The position numbers and the translations under genes are program-made. A DNA stretch of 64,000 nt. Origin: Adineta vaga. Taxonomy: Eukaryota; Rotifera. Positions 12,523 to 22,620 of this stretch are shown here, in pieces (the stretch's first letter is position 1; each line of letters opens with the position of its first letter). The stretch is from positions 2,976,001 to 3,040,000 of the forward strand of contig CP075496.1 in assembly GCA_021613535.1 (NCBI GenBank). The letters run 5' to 3'. Below the pieces are notes generated by a model. That model made no database searches, had not been told where the DNA came from, and saw nothing but the letters and a program-made list of their open reading frames with translations.

Positions 12523-14304
12523 ATGATGGCATGGCATCGTCTACATTGGTGTTTTCGAATGATACGATCAAAAACTGGTCGAATGGTAATTATGTTAATA
12601 TTAACTGTTGGTATAGCAATTGCTGAAATAATCTATGGATTACGAGCACGATCACAATTACTTATTGCCGATGGACTTTTTTCATTTGCTGAAGGTATTG
12701 CATTAGTTGGCTCTTTAATTGCATTACGATATGCAAAAGCTGAACGTTTACATTCGAAAAATACATTTGGGTATGAATGCTATTCTTTTCAATCAATTAA
12801 GAATATAATCATTATTTTTCCTTTGTAAATTTCAGTTGGGCACGTTTAGAAATTCTTGCTGGTTTGTTACAAGAAGTTCTTCTCATATCACTTTCACTTT
12901 CAATTATTGTGGATGCTGTTAATAAATTAATCAATCCACATCATATTGAAGATGCATCAGCAATGATTTTTCTCGGATCAGGTGGATGTATTATTGGTTT
13001 ACTTGGTTTAGTTTTATTTCGTGGTTATCATCATGATCATAATATTGGAAATGAAATCGTTGAACAAAAGAAACATGATTTTGTTCGAAGTGTTTATACA
13101 ACTCTGAGAAATCTTGATATGAATACAGAAACGAATGAACATCCTTTAATTGAGCAGACAAATCTTCCACCTCCTTCATCTATTGTTATTCCTGAACTTG
13201 TTGTTACAGAATCTACTACAAATATTACTACAAGTAGTAATAATAATAATAATAATAATGATCAACAAAAGAAACGTCAATTATCACATGACTTAATTTT
13301 ACCATCATTAAATGATACATATAGAAATTCTTTTATCGCTTCAGAAAAAACGGAAACGGTTAAAGAAGAACGCATTAGTGATACGAGTGAACAGCAATTA
13401 CGTGTACCCGATCGGATATCAGTCGAATTTACACGTATGAGAAGTCGAAGTGGCGATTCGGTGATGTCATCAACATTTGCACTTAATCAAGTTGAACCCG
13501 ATCTAGAAGATGATTTTCAAAAATCGCGTGTTTTTGCAACATTACATGCACTTTCATTACATTCATTGGTAAACAGACAAACATAACATTTTTTTTTTAA
13601 ATTTCATCTAGTAAACCTTCTTATCTATTTCTATATGTAGGCTGTTCTTCTGGAATCATTAATAGTATTATTTTCCGGTTTATTAAATAATTTTATTCCA
13701 AATAAAGATAAGAATGGTCTCCCTATTAATGTATGGTTAAAATATATTGATCCCTCCTTAACATTAGTCATGGTCGTTATAATTGCTATTAAAGCTATTC
13801 CTGTTATTTGGTCACTTGGTAACATTCTTGTTGAAGCTGTTCCATCTGGTATCAATACACGGCAATTAATTCAAACGATAATGAAAACAATCCCAGAAAT
13901 ACGTGCTGTACATAGTGTACATGTATGGAGGTAAATAACTGACTTGTTTTATGTTTTCTTTTCTTCACATATTGATATATTTTAGAGCAACAGCTCGGGA
14001 TGTTTTTGCAACTTTACATGTTGTTTGTGACGAAGATTTATCTTTAAGTACATGTACGGATTTATTTGGTCGTCAGTTACAACGAATCTTTGAAACACAT
14101 TGTATACGTCATTTTACATTACAATATGAGTATATTGAACCAGGTGGTGATATAAATCAATGTGCGTATGGTACGCGTCGACGACATCGAGGTCACCAAT
14201 CGACTTCGGAAAATAATGATAATGTAACGATTCAAACACATATTGATTTACATGTCAACTCACTAAAGACAGATGTTACTGATTTATTACGTCGATCTGT
14301 TTAA
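12523..14304 (+). CDS. SLC30/ZnT-like cation diffusion facilitator with altered metal site
   Basis: Four coding exons in phase: 12523-12770, 12836-13568, 13641-13930, 13986-14304 (529 residues). It matches the ZnT1/ZnT10 group throughout: KNTFGWARLEILAGL (TM3), INPHHIED, a YIDPSLTLVMV segment (TM6), and a C-terminal cytoplasmic domain starting VHSVHVWRA. A long, Asn/Ser-rich loop sits between TM4 and TM5 where ZnT1 has its His-rich loop; only HHDH is left of the histidines. The TM2 metal site, normally HxxxD, reads FxxxE (ADGLFSFAEG), and the TM5 site, normally HxxxD, reads HxxxV (LHSLAVLLES). Zinc export is therefore doubtful. Start taken at the first in-frame ATG; the frame is open to 12445 and an upstream exon is possible. 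Confidence 0.85.
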
Positions 14305-15719
14305 ATCTGAATGGATATGTATGTTTTTTCTTTCTCTCTCTATTTGTTCTTGTTCTTGTGATATCCTTATTTGTTTTCTTACAAATCATTCCAAATCTTG
14401 TTGTTCTTCTGTTTCTTTTTTATGATTTTTTTTCTACATATTCTCTATATTTTTTTTTCTTCGAAATTTATAGATAGTCATTAATTAATGAAAAGAAAAT
14501 ATTCTTATTCAAATATTACCGGTGAGCAAGAGAGAGAGAAAAACTAAAAACGCAGAATATTCGATGTGCTTTTTATATTCTTAATAAATATTTATTCCTT
14601 TCTCTGGAATAGGAAATATTTATTTGTTAAAAAAGAATAACAATAATGTCAATCAATGAAATGAAACAGAACATAACTTATCTTGAATACATAACTGATT
14701 TCCATTCTGAAAAGAAAAATAGTTCCAGATGTGAAGTTTTTCCATTCTATACTCACCAAATGACAGACAATGGATTATTCATCGACAGTTTACTTTAATA
14801 TTCTAATCAATGATGATATTTGTGAAGATCGAAAAGCCCAAGAGATGAAATGAAGATTCTCTAAGGAATATTTTCTTAAATCGAAGAATTTTGAATTGAT
14901 TATTATCAATAGAATAACATTTCCTTTGTGAATTAAGATATCATAAAAATAATTATCCAATATATATTATCTTTATGCATTTCAGCGGAAAAAAGCGGAC
15001 TCGTCAGTTTAGATACTAATCAATCAATGTACCTAGACAGATATACACTTGATTAAAAATGGTAATAATACATTTGATTAGTAACGGTCATGTTGATTTA
15101 CATTAAAATTGTTTCGTAATGAGAGATGAAACACATATGATTATTGTTTTATTTCAAATTTTACATGTTACTATAGTAATGGCATGAAATAAAGTTATCA
15201 CTTAATTATATATCTATGCGTGATGAAATTATATTCTTACATAGTTAAGTTATTATTAGTAGAGAATCAAAGTAACGAATGATAAGTCTCGTAACTAATT
15301 ACTGTTGAAAGATGAATAGATAAGTTGAACGATGTCAGATTTGATAATAACTATAAGAATATATTGCAGTCAAGCAGTTTCATTGTTTATCGATGAATTA
15401 GAATTAGTAGAGTTTGACATATCGATTGTTTTTACTCGGAAAAATTATAAATTGGTCTCAGAGAAAATAGTAATCTTCTCATCTAAATTTATAAATGAAT
15501 AATTTTCATCGAGTATTTGAACAAAACTGAATTGTTTAATTTTATTTGTGTTTTTTTTGTTAAATAAACGTTATTAATCGTTTATGAATATTTCTTTCTT
15601 TTTTCAAATTTCTTCTTTCATATTCGATCGAATCATATGAAATCATAACAACAATAATAATAAATGAAAACAAATTTGGAGGATATTGTTCTCGTTGATA
15701 CTGTTGTTGTTGGTGCTTT
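14305..15719. other. Intergenic between convergent genes
   Basis: Holds the 3' flanks of the ZnT-like gene (+) and RPL15 (-). AT-rich, with short T and A runs; no open frame or RNA gene recognised. Confidence 0.5.
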
Positions 15720-16448
15720 TTAACGATATCGTCGAAGACTGAGTTGTTGACGACGTTTCCAGCATGTTCGACGTGATCCACCGGTAGCAAGTGAATAACG
15801 ATGACCATGACCAAGTCCACGAGATTTTCTTCCAGCCGATGTTAAACCACGTAATTCACGATGTTTCTTATTTGATCTACAAATCCAGTTAATACGTGCA
15901 TCACGTCGAATACCTAAAATTTTGAAAAAGAATTTATATTTGATGTTCATTTGTTTCTTTCCTACCTTTATGACATGGATCAATAAGGATAACTTCATAG
16001 AATTTGAATGTCGCATCTTGAGCAATCCAGTAAGAATTAAGTACACGTAATGTTGGACAACGACGGCCAACACGTTCTTCAGCAACGGACTGTAATGAAC
16101 GTTGAAATTTCAATTGATTGATACCTTGATGTTTTGGTTTACCATAAACTTGACCTTTTGGTACTGGTTTCTTTCGTGAACCACGTCGGACACGTACACG
16201 ATAGATAACCTAGATTGAAAAAATCCATATGTATAATATCTTAAGTGAAAAGAAAGATTGTGTTTATTTACGTAGCCAGCTTTAGCTTTATAACCAACGC
16301 GTCGAGCCTTTTCTGGTCGTGTTGATTTTGGTGCACGATGAATAGCAGCTAATTGTCGATAATGCCATGTACGTATACGAAAAACAAAGCGCATGACATC
16401 ACTTTGTTTTTTTCTATAAAGTTCTTGAAGATATTTATATGCACCCAT
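15720..16448 (-). CDS. RPL15: 60S ribosomal protein L15 (eL15)
   Basis: Structural protein of the large ribosomal subunit. Three exons: 16272-16448, 15966-16209 and 15720-15913 (minus strand), giving 204 residues, exactly the length of animal eL15. Recognisable segments: [17 protein letters not shown] at the start, [56 protein letters not shown], and a basic C-terminus with GLGHGHRY. The start ATG is 17 bases behind a TTCTAG acceptor and 61 bases downstream of the RNASEH2C stop, so the gene is probably the last cistron of a trans-spliced operon. Confidence 0.97.
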
Positions 16449-16475
16449 TGTGGTAGTTTATCAATCTAGAAGAAA
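16449..16475 (-). promoter_or_regulatory. Probable trans-splice acceptor before RPL15
   Basis: On the minus strand TTTCTTCTAG ends at 16466, leaving a 17-base leader before the ATG. No cis-spliced upstream exon is possible without crossing the neighbouring RNASEH2C gene, only 44 bases away, so a spliced-leader acceptor is the simplest reading. Confidence 0.55.
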
Positions 16476-16509
16476 TTAATAGAAGATAAATTTATGAAGA
16501 CAAAAATAT

Positions 16510-16830
16510 TCATTCATGAAGAAATTTGGCTAAAGTAAGCCATTGAACACTACGAGCTATACAATCATTTTTTGATGTTGAACAATCCAAATTAAAATAT
16601 GTTAGCTTATCGAATGAAGATACAATATCTGATGATTTTGTTAAAATACCAATATAATCATTAGGAATAGAAAGTTCTTCGCCATTTAATGGACGACCAC
16701 GAAATGATGCGTCTAATTTATTATTATTATTAATTTGAATTGAATCTGTAAAATGTCGTTTAATATCACTTGTAACCGTGGATGAAATATCAATCGAAAA
16801 GGGCATTGAATATACATTTGAAGACATCAT
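16510..16830 (-). CDS. RNASEH2C: Ribonuclease H2 subunit C
   Basis: Non-catalytic subunit of the heterotrimeric RNase H2, which removes ribonucleotides from DNA and RNA in RNA-DNA hybrids. Single exon, 106 residues. The family signature is plain: SFRGRPLNGEELSIPNDYIG (compare FRGRPLxGxxxxxPxGYxG), followed by the C-terminal motif LTYFNLDCSTSKND and a SVQWLTLAKFLHE end (compare tyWN.D..ps..D...lqW.....iH). It is shorter than the human protein (164 residues), mainly in the N-terminal strand region and the loop between the two motifs. It sits between a chromoshadow gene 74 bases upstream and RPL15 61 bases downstream on the same strand, with an acceptor 35 bases before its ATG. Confidence 0.88.
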   Translation of the reverse strand: MMSSNVYSMPFSIDISSTVTSDIKRHFTDSIQINNNNKLDASFRGRPLNGEELSIPNDYIGILTKSSDIVSSFDKLTYFNLDCSTSKNDCIARSVQWLTLAKFLHE

Positions 16831-16854
16831 GATAAAATATTGATTTTCTTTCTT

Positions 16855-16880
16855 TCGTCTTTTATCTACAATAGAAACAA
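16855..16880 (-). promoter_or_regulatory. Probable trans-splice acceptor before RNASEH2C
   Basis: On the minus strand TTTCTATTGTAG ends at 16866. It lies 39 bases past the stop of the upstream chromoshadow gene and 35 bases before the RNASEH2C ATG, the spacing expected between two cistrons of a trans-spliced operon. Confidence 0.55.
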
Positions 16881-16904
16881 AAACATTATTAATATTATTA
16901 TTAT

Positions 16905-17288
16905 CTAATCAGAAAATTGAGTTAATTTTTCAAGATATTCTACAAGAAGATTTTCATCACAATATTGTCGTAAAATGTTTGATGGTACAAATTCATAATC
17001 ATCACAGAGATCATATTCTATCAGATATAATAATTCATCAGTTGAATTTAAACGTTTCATTCCATGAATTTGTTTTAATTTATAACCACGTTCAATACCA
17101 TAAGTTATTGATTTTGGTTCAGTTAGAACAAGAATTGGTGCGCGATGTCTAATCGATGTTGAATTGAGACGAGTAGAAGACGATTTATTATTGCTATTGG
17201 TTGATTTGGAACGTTTTGGTGCAATTACAGATTCGATTTTAACATCATCATCCGAAAGAATGATAATATCTTCACACGATTCAGTCAT
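16905..17288 (-). CDS. HP1-type chromoshadow-domain protein with a SUMO-interacting motif
   Basis: The C-terminal ~65 residues match the HP1 chromoshadow domain: YGIERGYKLKQIHGM (compare GFERGLxPEKIIGA), LLYLIEYDLCDDYEFVPS (compare LMFLMKWKxxDEADLV), and a final helix ENLLVEYLEKLTQF (compare VIxFYEERLxW). This domain dimerises and binds PxVxL peptides. No chromodomain is present, nor one in the 700 bases upstream. Near the N-terminus EDIIILSDDDVKIES is a textbook SUMO-interacting motif, a hydrophobic core followed by Ser and acidic residues. A Ser/Asn/Lys-rich linker joins the two. Start taken at the first in-frame ATG (127 residues); the frame is open up to 17378, so a 5' exon is possible. 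First gene of the RNASEH2C/RPL15 cluster. Confidence 0.72.
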   Translation of the reverse strand: MTESCEDIIILSDDDVKIESVIAPKRSKSTNSNNKSSSTRLNSTSIRHRAPILVLTEPKSITYGIERGYKLKQIHGMKRLNSTDELLYLIEYDLCDDYEFVPSNILRQYCDENLLVEYLEKLTQFSD

Positions 17289-18465
17289 TTCATTTGATTC
17301 GTTTTCTGTCTTCTTCTTGTGCCTTTCTTCTACTTGACAATATCGATACGCAAAGAAATAAACAATCGAGAACTTCAATGGACTATTTCCATAAATTAAC
17401 AGTTAGAATTATTTTGAAAATGAATTTTAGAATGAAAAGAAAAGAACTTCATTCTATATCCTAAATAAAATTCATTATTAAAAATCTTGTTTTATTATTA
17501 CTGTTCAAAATAGAATTTTATTTTACATTCAGAAAACAAAATCATGCGTTCGAAAGAGGACGCTAGTATCTGAATGACACTAAACGAGTAATTAAAAAAC
17601 CTTTGCAAAACATGATTTTCTACATAACAATTCATAGATTTACTTTGTCTAATAGGAAAACAAATTGTTTGAATATTTCTTTTTAACTATTCATATGTGC
17701 GATTTTTTCCGAGACATTTTTTATCTGATGCTAATATTTTTCACGAGCCTTATTGTCATATTTCCAGTACCTGCCATACACATTTCCGTTCTCTAATTCT
17801 CTATGGATTGGTATATTGAATTTGTCGCGGAGATCATATAGTTACGAGAAAAAAACAGAAACATAAGGCAAAGAAGAAGAAAAAAGTAAGTCTCATTATA
17901 CGCTCGCTCCTCTAATAAGGCAAACAAATGTCTAACTCAATGTTATTTTTCCAAAACTACAATCAGGCAATCTATTGAAAACCGGTAGTTGTATTCAATT
18001 TATTATTTACTCATACGGTCGTTTTCTTTCTTTCTCCCTTTTTATTCCATGTATCAATGTAATGATTATATTTTCAAAAAGCTTTTTATTTATTGATAAT
18101 GCATGTTATTCACAAGGTAGACAAAAGAGTGATGTGTTCCCATTATTGTATTCTTTCAATGAGCATGTCGTTCAAACATGTAAGATCTTCACGATAGGAG
18201 TAAAAGGGAGAAGAAAAAAAATTTTTCTAGAAAAATTAAATTATCTTCACTATTTTTATTTATTTCCTTTCTGCTTTTTTTCCTTCTCTTTTCTCTTCAC
18301 ATCTTAATTCTTTTAGAATAAATGAATATATATATCTTGAAGACACGAGTCAAGCAATTTTAAAAATAAATATCCAACGTTCTTCTTCCGAGTATTTTTC
18401 CACTTGATTACAAAATTATTTATCTAAACAATATAGCAAAACAAATGGTCGATAGTTAAGATACA
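17289..18465. other. Intergenic between divergent genes
   Basis: Likely carries the promoter of the minus-strand chromoshadow/RNASEH2C/RPL15 cluster. An open frame at 17975-18307 (+) is low-complexity Phe/Leu/Ser from T-rich sequence and is not called. Confidence 0.45.
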
Positions 18466-18819
18466 ATGCTAATAAATATGCGCAATGACAGCTATCATCG
18501 TCTTCAAAACGAGTCGACATTAACAATCTTATGTGCAAATATGTCTAATAATAGTACATATGAAAACTGTACCAATATTATTGCATCTCCAACTTCAACG
18601 AACAATTTACCATTGAATTCAATTGTTATTATACTTGTTTTATCGATTTTATCTTTATGTGGTGTTTGTTTTATGATTTTCGGACCATTACAAAGATCTG
18701 AAGCTTATAAACGTGTAGAAAACTTTACATTTGGTCGTCATCCAATCTTTAATGTTGATCATCGTGAAGCATCCACTCCCACACGTTTCGATGAAACAAT
18801 GGATTTTGCAGATGAATAA
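18466..18819 (+). CDS. Small single-pass membrane protein, unknown
   Basis: Single exon, 117 residues. Residues 1-50 are a Ser/Thr/Asn-rich ectodomain with several N-glycosylation sequons (NDS, NES, NMS-NNS, NCT) and two cysteines. Residues about 53-73 form one transmembrane helix (SIVIILVLSILSLCGVCFMI), followed by a ~45-residue cytoplasmic tail that ends acidic (ETMDFADE). There is no cleavable signal peptide, so a type III topology with the N-terminus outside is likely. No family recognised. Its stop is 78 bases from the stop of the convergent riboflavin kinase gene. Confidence 0.6.
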   Translation: MLINMRNDSYHRLQNESTLTILCANMSNNSTYENCTNIIASPTSTNNLPLNSIVIILVLSILSLCGVCFMIFGPLQRSEAYKRVENFTFGRHPIFNVDHREASTPTRFDETMDFADE

Positions 18820-18897
18820 AGATATTTTTCTCGTTAAAATATTCTTTACATCGTTTTAGTTATTTTGTTATGAAATAAAGAAAACAAACAAACGAAT

Positions 18898-19635
18898 TTA
18901 TTTTTGAAAAAATCGATCAGTTAAATATTGACGACAATAATCTGATTCCAATTCACACTTAGCCACAGAAATATCTTTTTGTATTGCCATAGTCAAATCA
19001 TCTAAACAAATATATGAGGAGTACGTTTATATCAAAAGAACTTAGTATCAAATAAATTCTTATTTATTCATCTCTACTTCTTTCATCAACATATTTCAAT
19101 TAACAGAATATCAACTCGGCTATGAAAATATAATCGAATCATTCTAAATGAATAAGTCATCGAAAATAATCTTACTTATATTTTGGAATGTTTTCATTGG
19201 ACGTATTTTTCCCAGAAGAATAATTTTCATTTTTTCACCATAAAAATCATTTGAAAATTGATGCATTATATGTGTTTCCTAAGATCATAGTCAAATATAA
19301 AAAAAATTCATTTATTTTTTAATTCTTTACTATAGTTTTCTTTTCATTATTATAGAATGGATTCGTTCCAATACTTGTAACCATTTTATAAATTTCATGA
19401 TCTGTTTTAGTTAACAATTGTGCCCATCCATAATAAACACCTTCATCAATTGATGACGGTAATTTGTTTACAGTTGCTTCATCTAAATTAGCTGAAAAGA
19501 ATCAAATATAATTCTTTCTTTAACTCGTTCACTTGCCTCTATTTCAATACCTGTTGGACAGCCAAGTTCTTTACTTCCACGTCCAAAACCACGTACAATT
19601 GTTCCAAGAGTACAATAGGGTAAAGAAGATTTCAT
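18898..19635 (-). CDS. RFK: Riboflavin kinase
   Basis: Phosphorylates riboflavin to FMN with ATP. Four exons (minus): 19551-19635, 19331-19491, 19176-19278, 18898-19001, giving 150 residues (human 155). Signatures: GTIVRGFGRGSKELGCPTAN, with the PTAN motif that binds MgATP; GVYYGWA; KMVTSIGTNPFYNNEKKT; and IETHIMHQF, containing the catalytic Glu. The end, NDLTMAIQKDISVAKCEL, matches the C-terminal helix of the eukaryotic enzyme. The ATG lies six bases behind TTTTAG and 114 bases downstream of the AKTIP-like stop, so the two are probably co-transcribed. There is no fused FAD synthetase domain, as in other animals. Confidence 0.96.
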
Positions 19636-19650
19636 TTTTATCTAAAATTA
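19636..19650 (-). promoter_or_regulatory. Probable trans-splice acceptor before RFK
   Basis: CTAATTTTAG on the minus strand ends at 19642, followed by a six-base leader ATAAAA and the RFK start. The intercistronic distance from the AKTIP-like stop is 108 bases. Confidence 0.5.
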
Positions 19651-19749
19651 GCTTCATATAGATGAGAAATCAAAGAGAATTATACAAATAAACAATCAAA
19701 AAACAGACAAATATGACACAAAATATACGATACAACAAAGATGTTAAAG

Positions 19750-21027
19750 TTAATGACTTTGTAAAGCATCTTCTCGTGCTAAGATTTGATGTACACCTGG
19801 TTTCATCCATGACAAACCACGAATATGATCAAATGCTTCCTGAAAATATACAAATTTCAAATAAATAGATCTTCTTCAATAGAAAGAATAAGAAATCCAA
19901 TCATTCTATGGTTAACTAATCATTGTCAAAAACAAACAAGCGTTATTTGATTGAAAGAAAATTAAGGATCTTTTTGTCATTTTCGTAAACATGCACATGC
20001 AGCATGGACACTTACATGAAGTACTATTCTCTTTTTGATTTGTATCAATGGGAGAAAATGTTTTCTGATCAAAAGGAAGATTTTATTTATTAAATTGAAC
20101 CGAATATGTTTTCTTTTTATATCTTAATTACCTTTTTTCCACTTAAGAGAAGTTGACGAACTGTTTGTAGTTTATCGCTCCATGGAGAAAATCTAAACGA
20201 AATATTCCGACTAATGCAAAGCGTAAGGAAATAAAATTTACAATATTGCATGTGGATCATCACTAATTGATGGATCGGAATTATAAAGTTTGTCTTTTGA
20301 TTCATTAACACATTCAGATACTTTTGATAGAAATGTTTCGGGATCTTGTTCATATCTAAAAAGAATCTGTATATTCATTTGTTTAGTCGGAATCAATCTT
20401 ACAGATGAGCAGCATTGAGATTAATTGCATTTGTTGCTTCAATTTTTTGAAAAATACGTCGAATATAACGTAAAACTTGCCACAGATGATGTCCATTACG
20501 TCTAAGAGAAGAATGTATGATATGAGATAGTTTTTCTATAAAGAAAACTTACTTCCAAACGGGAAAATATCGTTTGATATCTAATTCACCTGTATGTTCA
20601 TCGATTTGAGGATGATATATTGATGAGAGAAAAAGAACTTTCTATATAACAAAAACGATCATTCTATTGTAACATAGTGAAGTAGAAAAAACAATACTAA
20701 CCGGACAATCACTATCAGGGAATGTGTTTGGTATAACAATTGAGAATCGAAAAACACCACCTTCATAAGGACCTTGAGAAACAAAATGAACACCATTCCA
20801 TACTAGAAAATCATTGATAAAGTTCATTATTGAACATTTTTGGGAAGAATAATTTACTTAGATTAGATTTTCCAGATGGAATAACAATAATTCCAGGTAT
20901 AAATTGTTTTCGCAAAAGATTACTAAAACAAAACAATTCAGTTGATGATTAGAAAGAACTGTATTTAGCTTTACTATTCTGCTTGAAGAACATAATCAAG
21001 TGCATATTCATTTTTTTCCATTGTCAT
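19750..21027 (-). CDS. AKTIP: AKTIP/FTS-like inactive E2 ubiquitin-conjugating variant
   Basis: AKTIP (Fused Toes) is the UEV-type subunit of the FTS-Hook-FHIP complex that links endosomal cargo to dynein. Eight exons (minus): 20975-21027, 20858-20922, 20702-20802, 20553-20641, 20403-20501, 20242-20355, 20132-20192, 19750-19839; 223 residues (human 292, shorter N-terminus). The fold is read from NLLRKQFIPGIIVIPSGKS, VHFVSQGPYEGGVFRFSI, PDSDCPKVLFLSSIYHPQID. At the position of the E2 catalytic Cys the sequence reads GELDIKRYFPVW, so conjugation is not expected. The family-specific C-terminus HAILFSPW ... RGLSWMKPG is present, which separates it from other E2-like proteins. The start is two bases behind CTTTTCTAG. 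Confidence 0.92.
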
Positions 21028-21130
21028 TGCTAGAAAAGTTTAATTAGTGCCATTCTAACAATATTCGCATAAGTTCTCATTAAAATTGAAATCGATCTAA
21101 GCGAATAGAGCAATTATAGTTCGATTCTAA

Positions 21131-21131
<1 letters not shown>

Positions 21132-21164
<33 letters not shown>
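21132..21164. repeat. Compound (TG)n(AG)n microsatellite
   Basis: Eleven TG units followed directly by about six GA units, in the short spacer upstream of the AKTIP-like gene. No coding role seen. Confidence 0.95.
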
Positions 21165-21362
21165 ATAAATAAATATAATTTATCTTATTTATCATCACTT
21201 TCATTGGTAATTTATATTCATAAGTTATATATGACATTTACGATAGAGGTCATTATTAGTCGGTTTAACCTTTTCTATGACGATTATAATCGAATAAATT
21301 GTTTCTTTGTAAACTCTAATAGATCATTGGATTTATTTTGGTGGATAAAAAAATGATTCTAT

Positions 21363-22010
21363 TTAATATTTTATTGATTGATGATAAGATGAAGAAAAAA
21401 AAATTCTACTATACATAAGAAAAAAAATCATACAAAGTATCATAACAAATGAACCGACAGAAAGTATGGCAATTAAAATTTTATGTTGTGTTTTATCTGC
21501 TTCAGTTAAATTTGTTAGATAAAGATTATTTTGAACTGTATTTCCACTTAAACCGACAAGAGCAATCATAAACAAGAATGCTAATGTCACAGTAATTAAT
21601 GCAAATGTTGATGCCATACGTTTATTTCGGAGAAATACTAGAAGAATAACCAAAGAAAGATTCAATTTTGAAATTATATTTTATTTACCAATTGCTAGAA
21701 TGAAAATTGATGCAAAAAACGAAACAGATCCACTCCAAATACCAGCTCCAACTTTTCCTGTTCCTAAGCCAAATTTAGTTGTATCATTTTGTTTATTTCC
21801 TTCAATAGCTAAATTCGCGATATCCAGGCTAATGAGCGCTGCACTACAAATTAGCATTGTAATCGATAATAAGATTGTTCGTACACGTGGCCATGCATTG
21901 TACCAATGAATATCTATTGGACTCGGTGGATAAGATACCGTTGCATAAGTAGGAACACCATAGGGCGATGTATTATAGATATAAGGACCTGGTCGTTGAT
22001 GTCCATACAT
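21363..22010 (-). CDS. Four-transmembrane protein, MARVEL-like in layout
   Basis: Two exons (minus): 21689-22010 and 21363-21637, 198 residues. A Tyr/Pro-rich cytoplasmic N-terminus of ~45 residues precedes four hydrophobic helices: about 49-73 (ILLSITMLICSAALISLDIA), 93-118, 126-148 and 164-190. A sequon-bearing loop (NLTEAD) lies between helices 3 and 4 and another (NDTT) between 1 and 2, which puts both loops outside. The layout resembles MARVEL or claudin-like tetraspan proteins, but no diagnostic motif is present (no W-GLW-C-C), so the family is not assigned. Confidence 0.72.
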
Positions 22011-22620
22011 AGTTTGAATAGAATCAAATTCAATTGCTTGAAATATCGATTGTCACTATTCCATTTACAGAATCAATACCAAATGACAAGCAATTGCTAC
22101 TACTACAGTTACTACTATTAGAGCAAATATTTAACATAGACAATCAATTGAAAGTAAATAAGATCACTATCATGTCTAATAGTATGTCATAGTTTTGAAA
22201 ATTAATACAAGATATCGATCAAATTATAATTGAAAATGATCTTGTTTAAAAATGATTTATGAAAAGATTTGATAGAACTTTACTTATGTGAACAATTTAG
22301 TGAATTCTGAAAGAGATAGATATATTCTTTTTTGTTTTATCCTAATATTTGTTTTAACGAATGTTGCAATGTCTATTGATATATACATGTATCTGTTCTT
22401 TTTATGTATAGTAGTTTCATTCATGATCAATACATCTTATCAATAATCCAAATTTAAAGATTCTACTTGAAAGTAACCATCTGTTTCAAGAATAAATCGA
22501 ACGAAAAAAAATAGAGAGAATTATAATCTGACAAATTTGTTTATATTTTATTTTTATGTTTCTTATGTTTTACTATTGAAAAATATGCTTATTGACAGAT
22601 GTAAACGGAAAAGAAAAGTT
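22011..22620. other. Intergenic spacer
   Basis: Between the 3' end of WDR59 and the 5' end of the four-helix protein gene, both on the minus strand. Nothing recognised. Confidence 0.5.

Noticed and set aside
17379-18000. Possible chromodomain exon upstream of the chromoshadow gene
   Set aside because: I read the minus strand for the aromatic-cage and WKGY-type motifs and found none in this interval.
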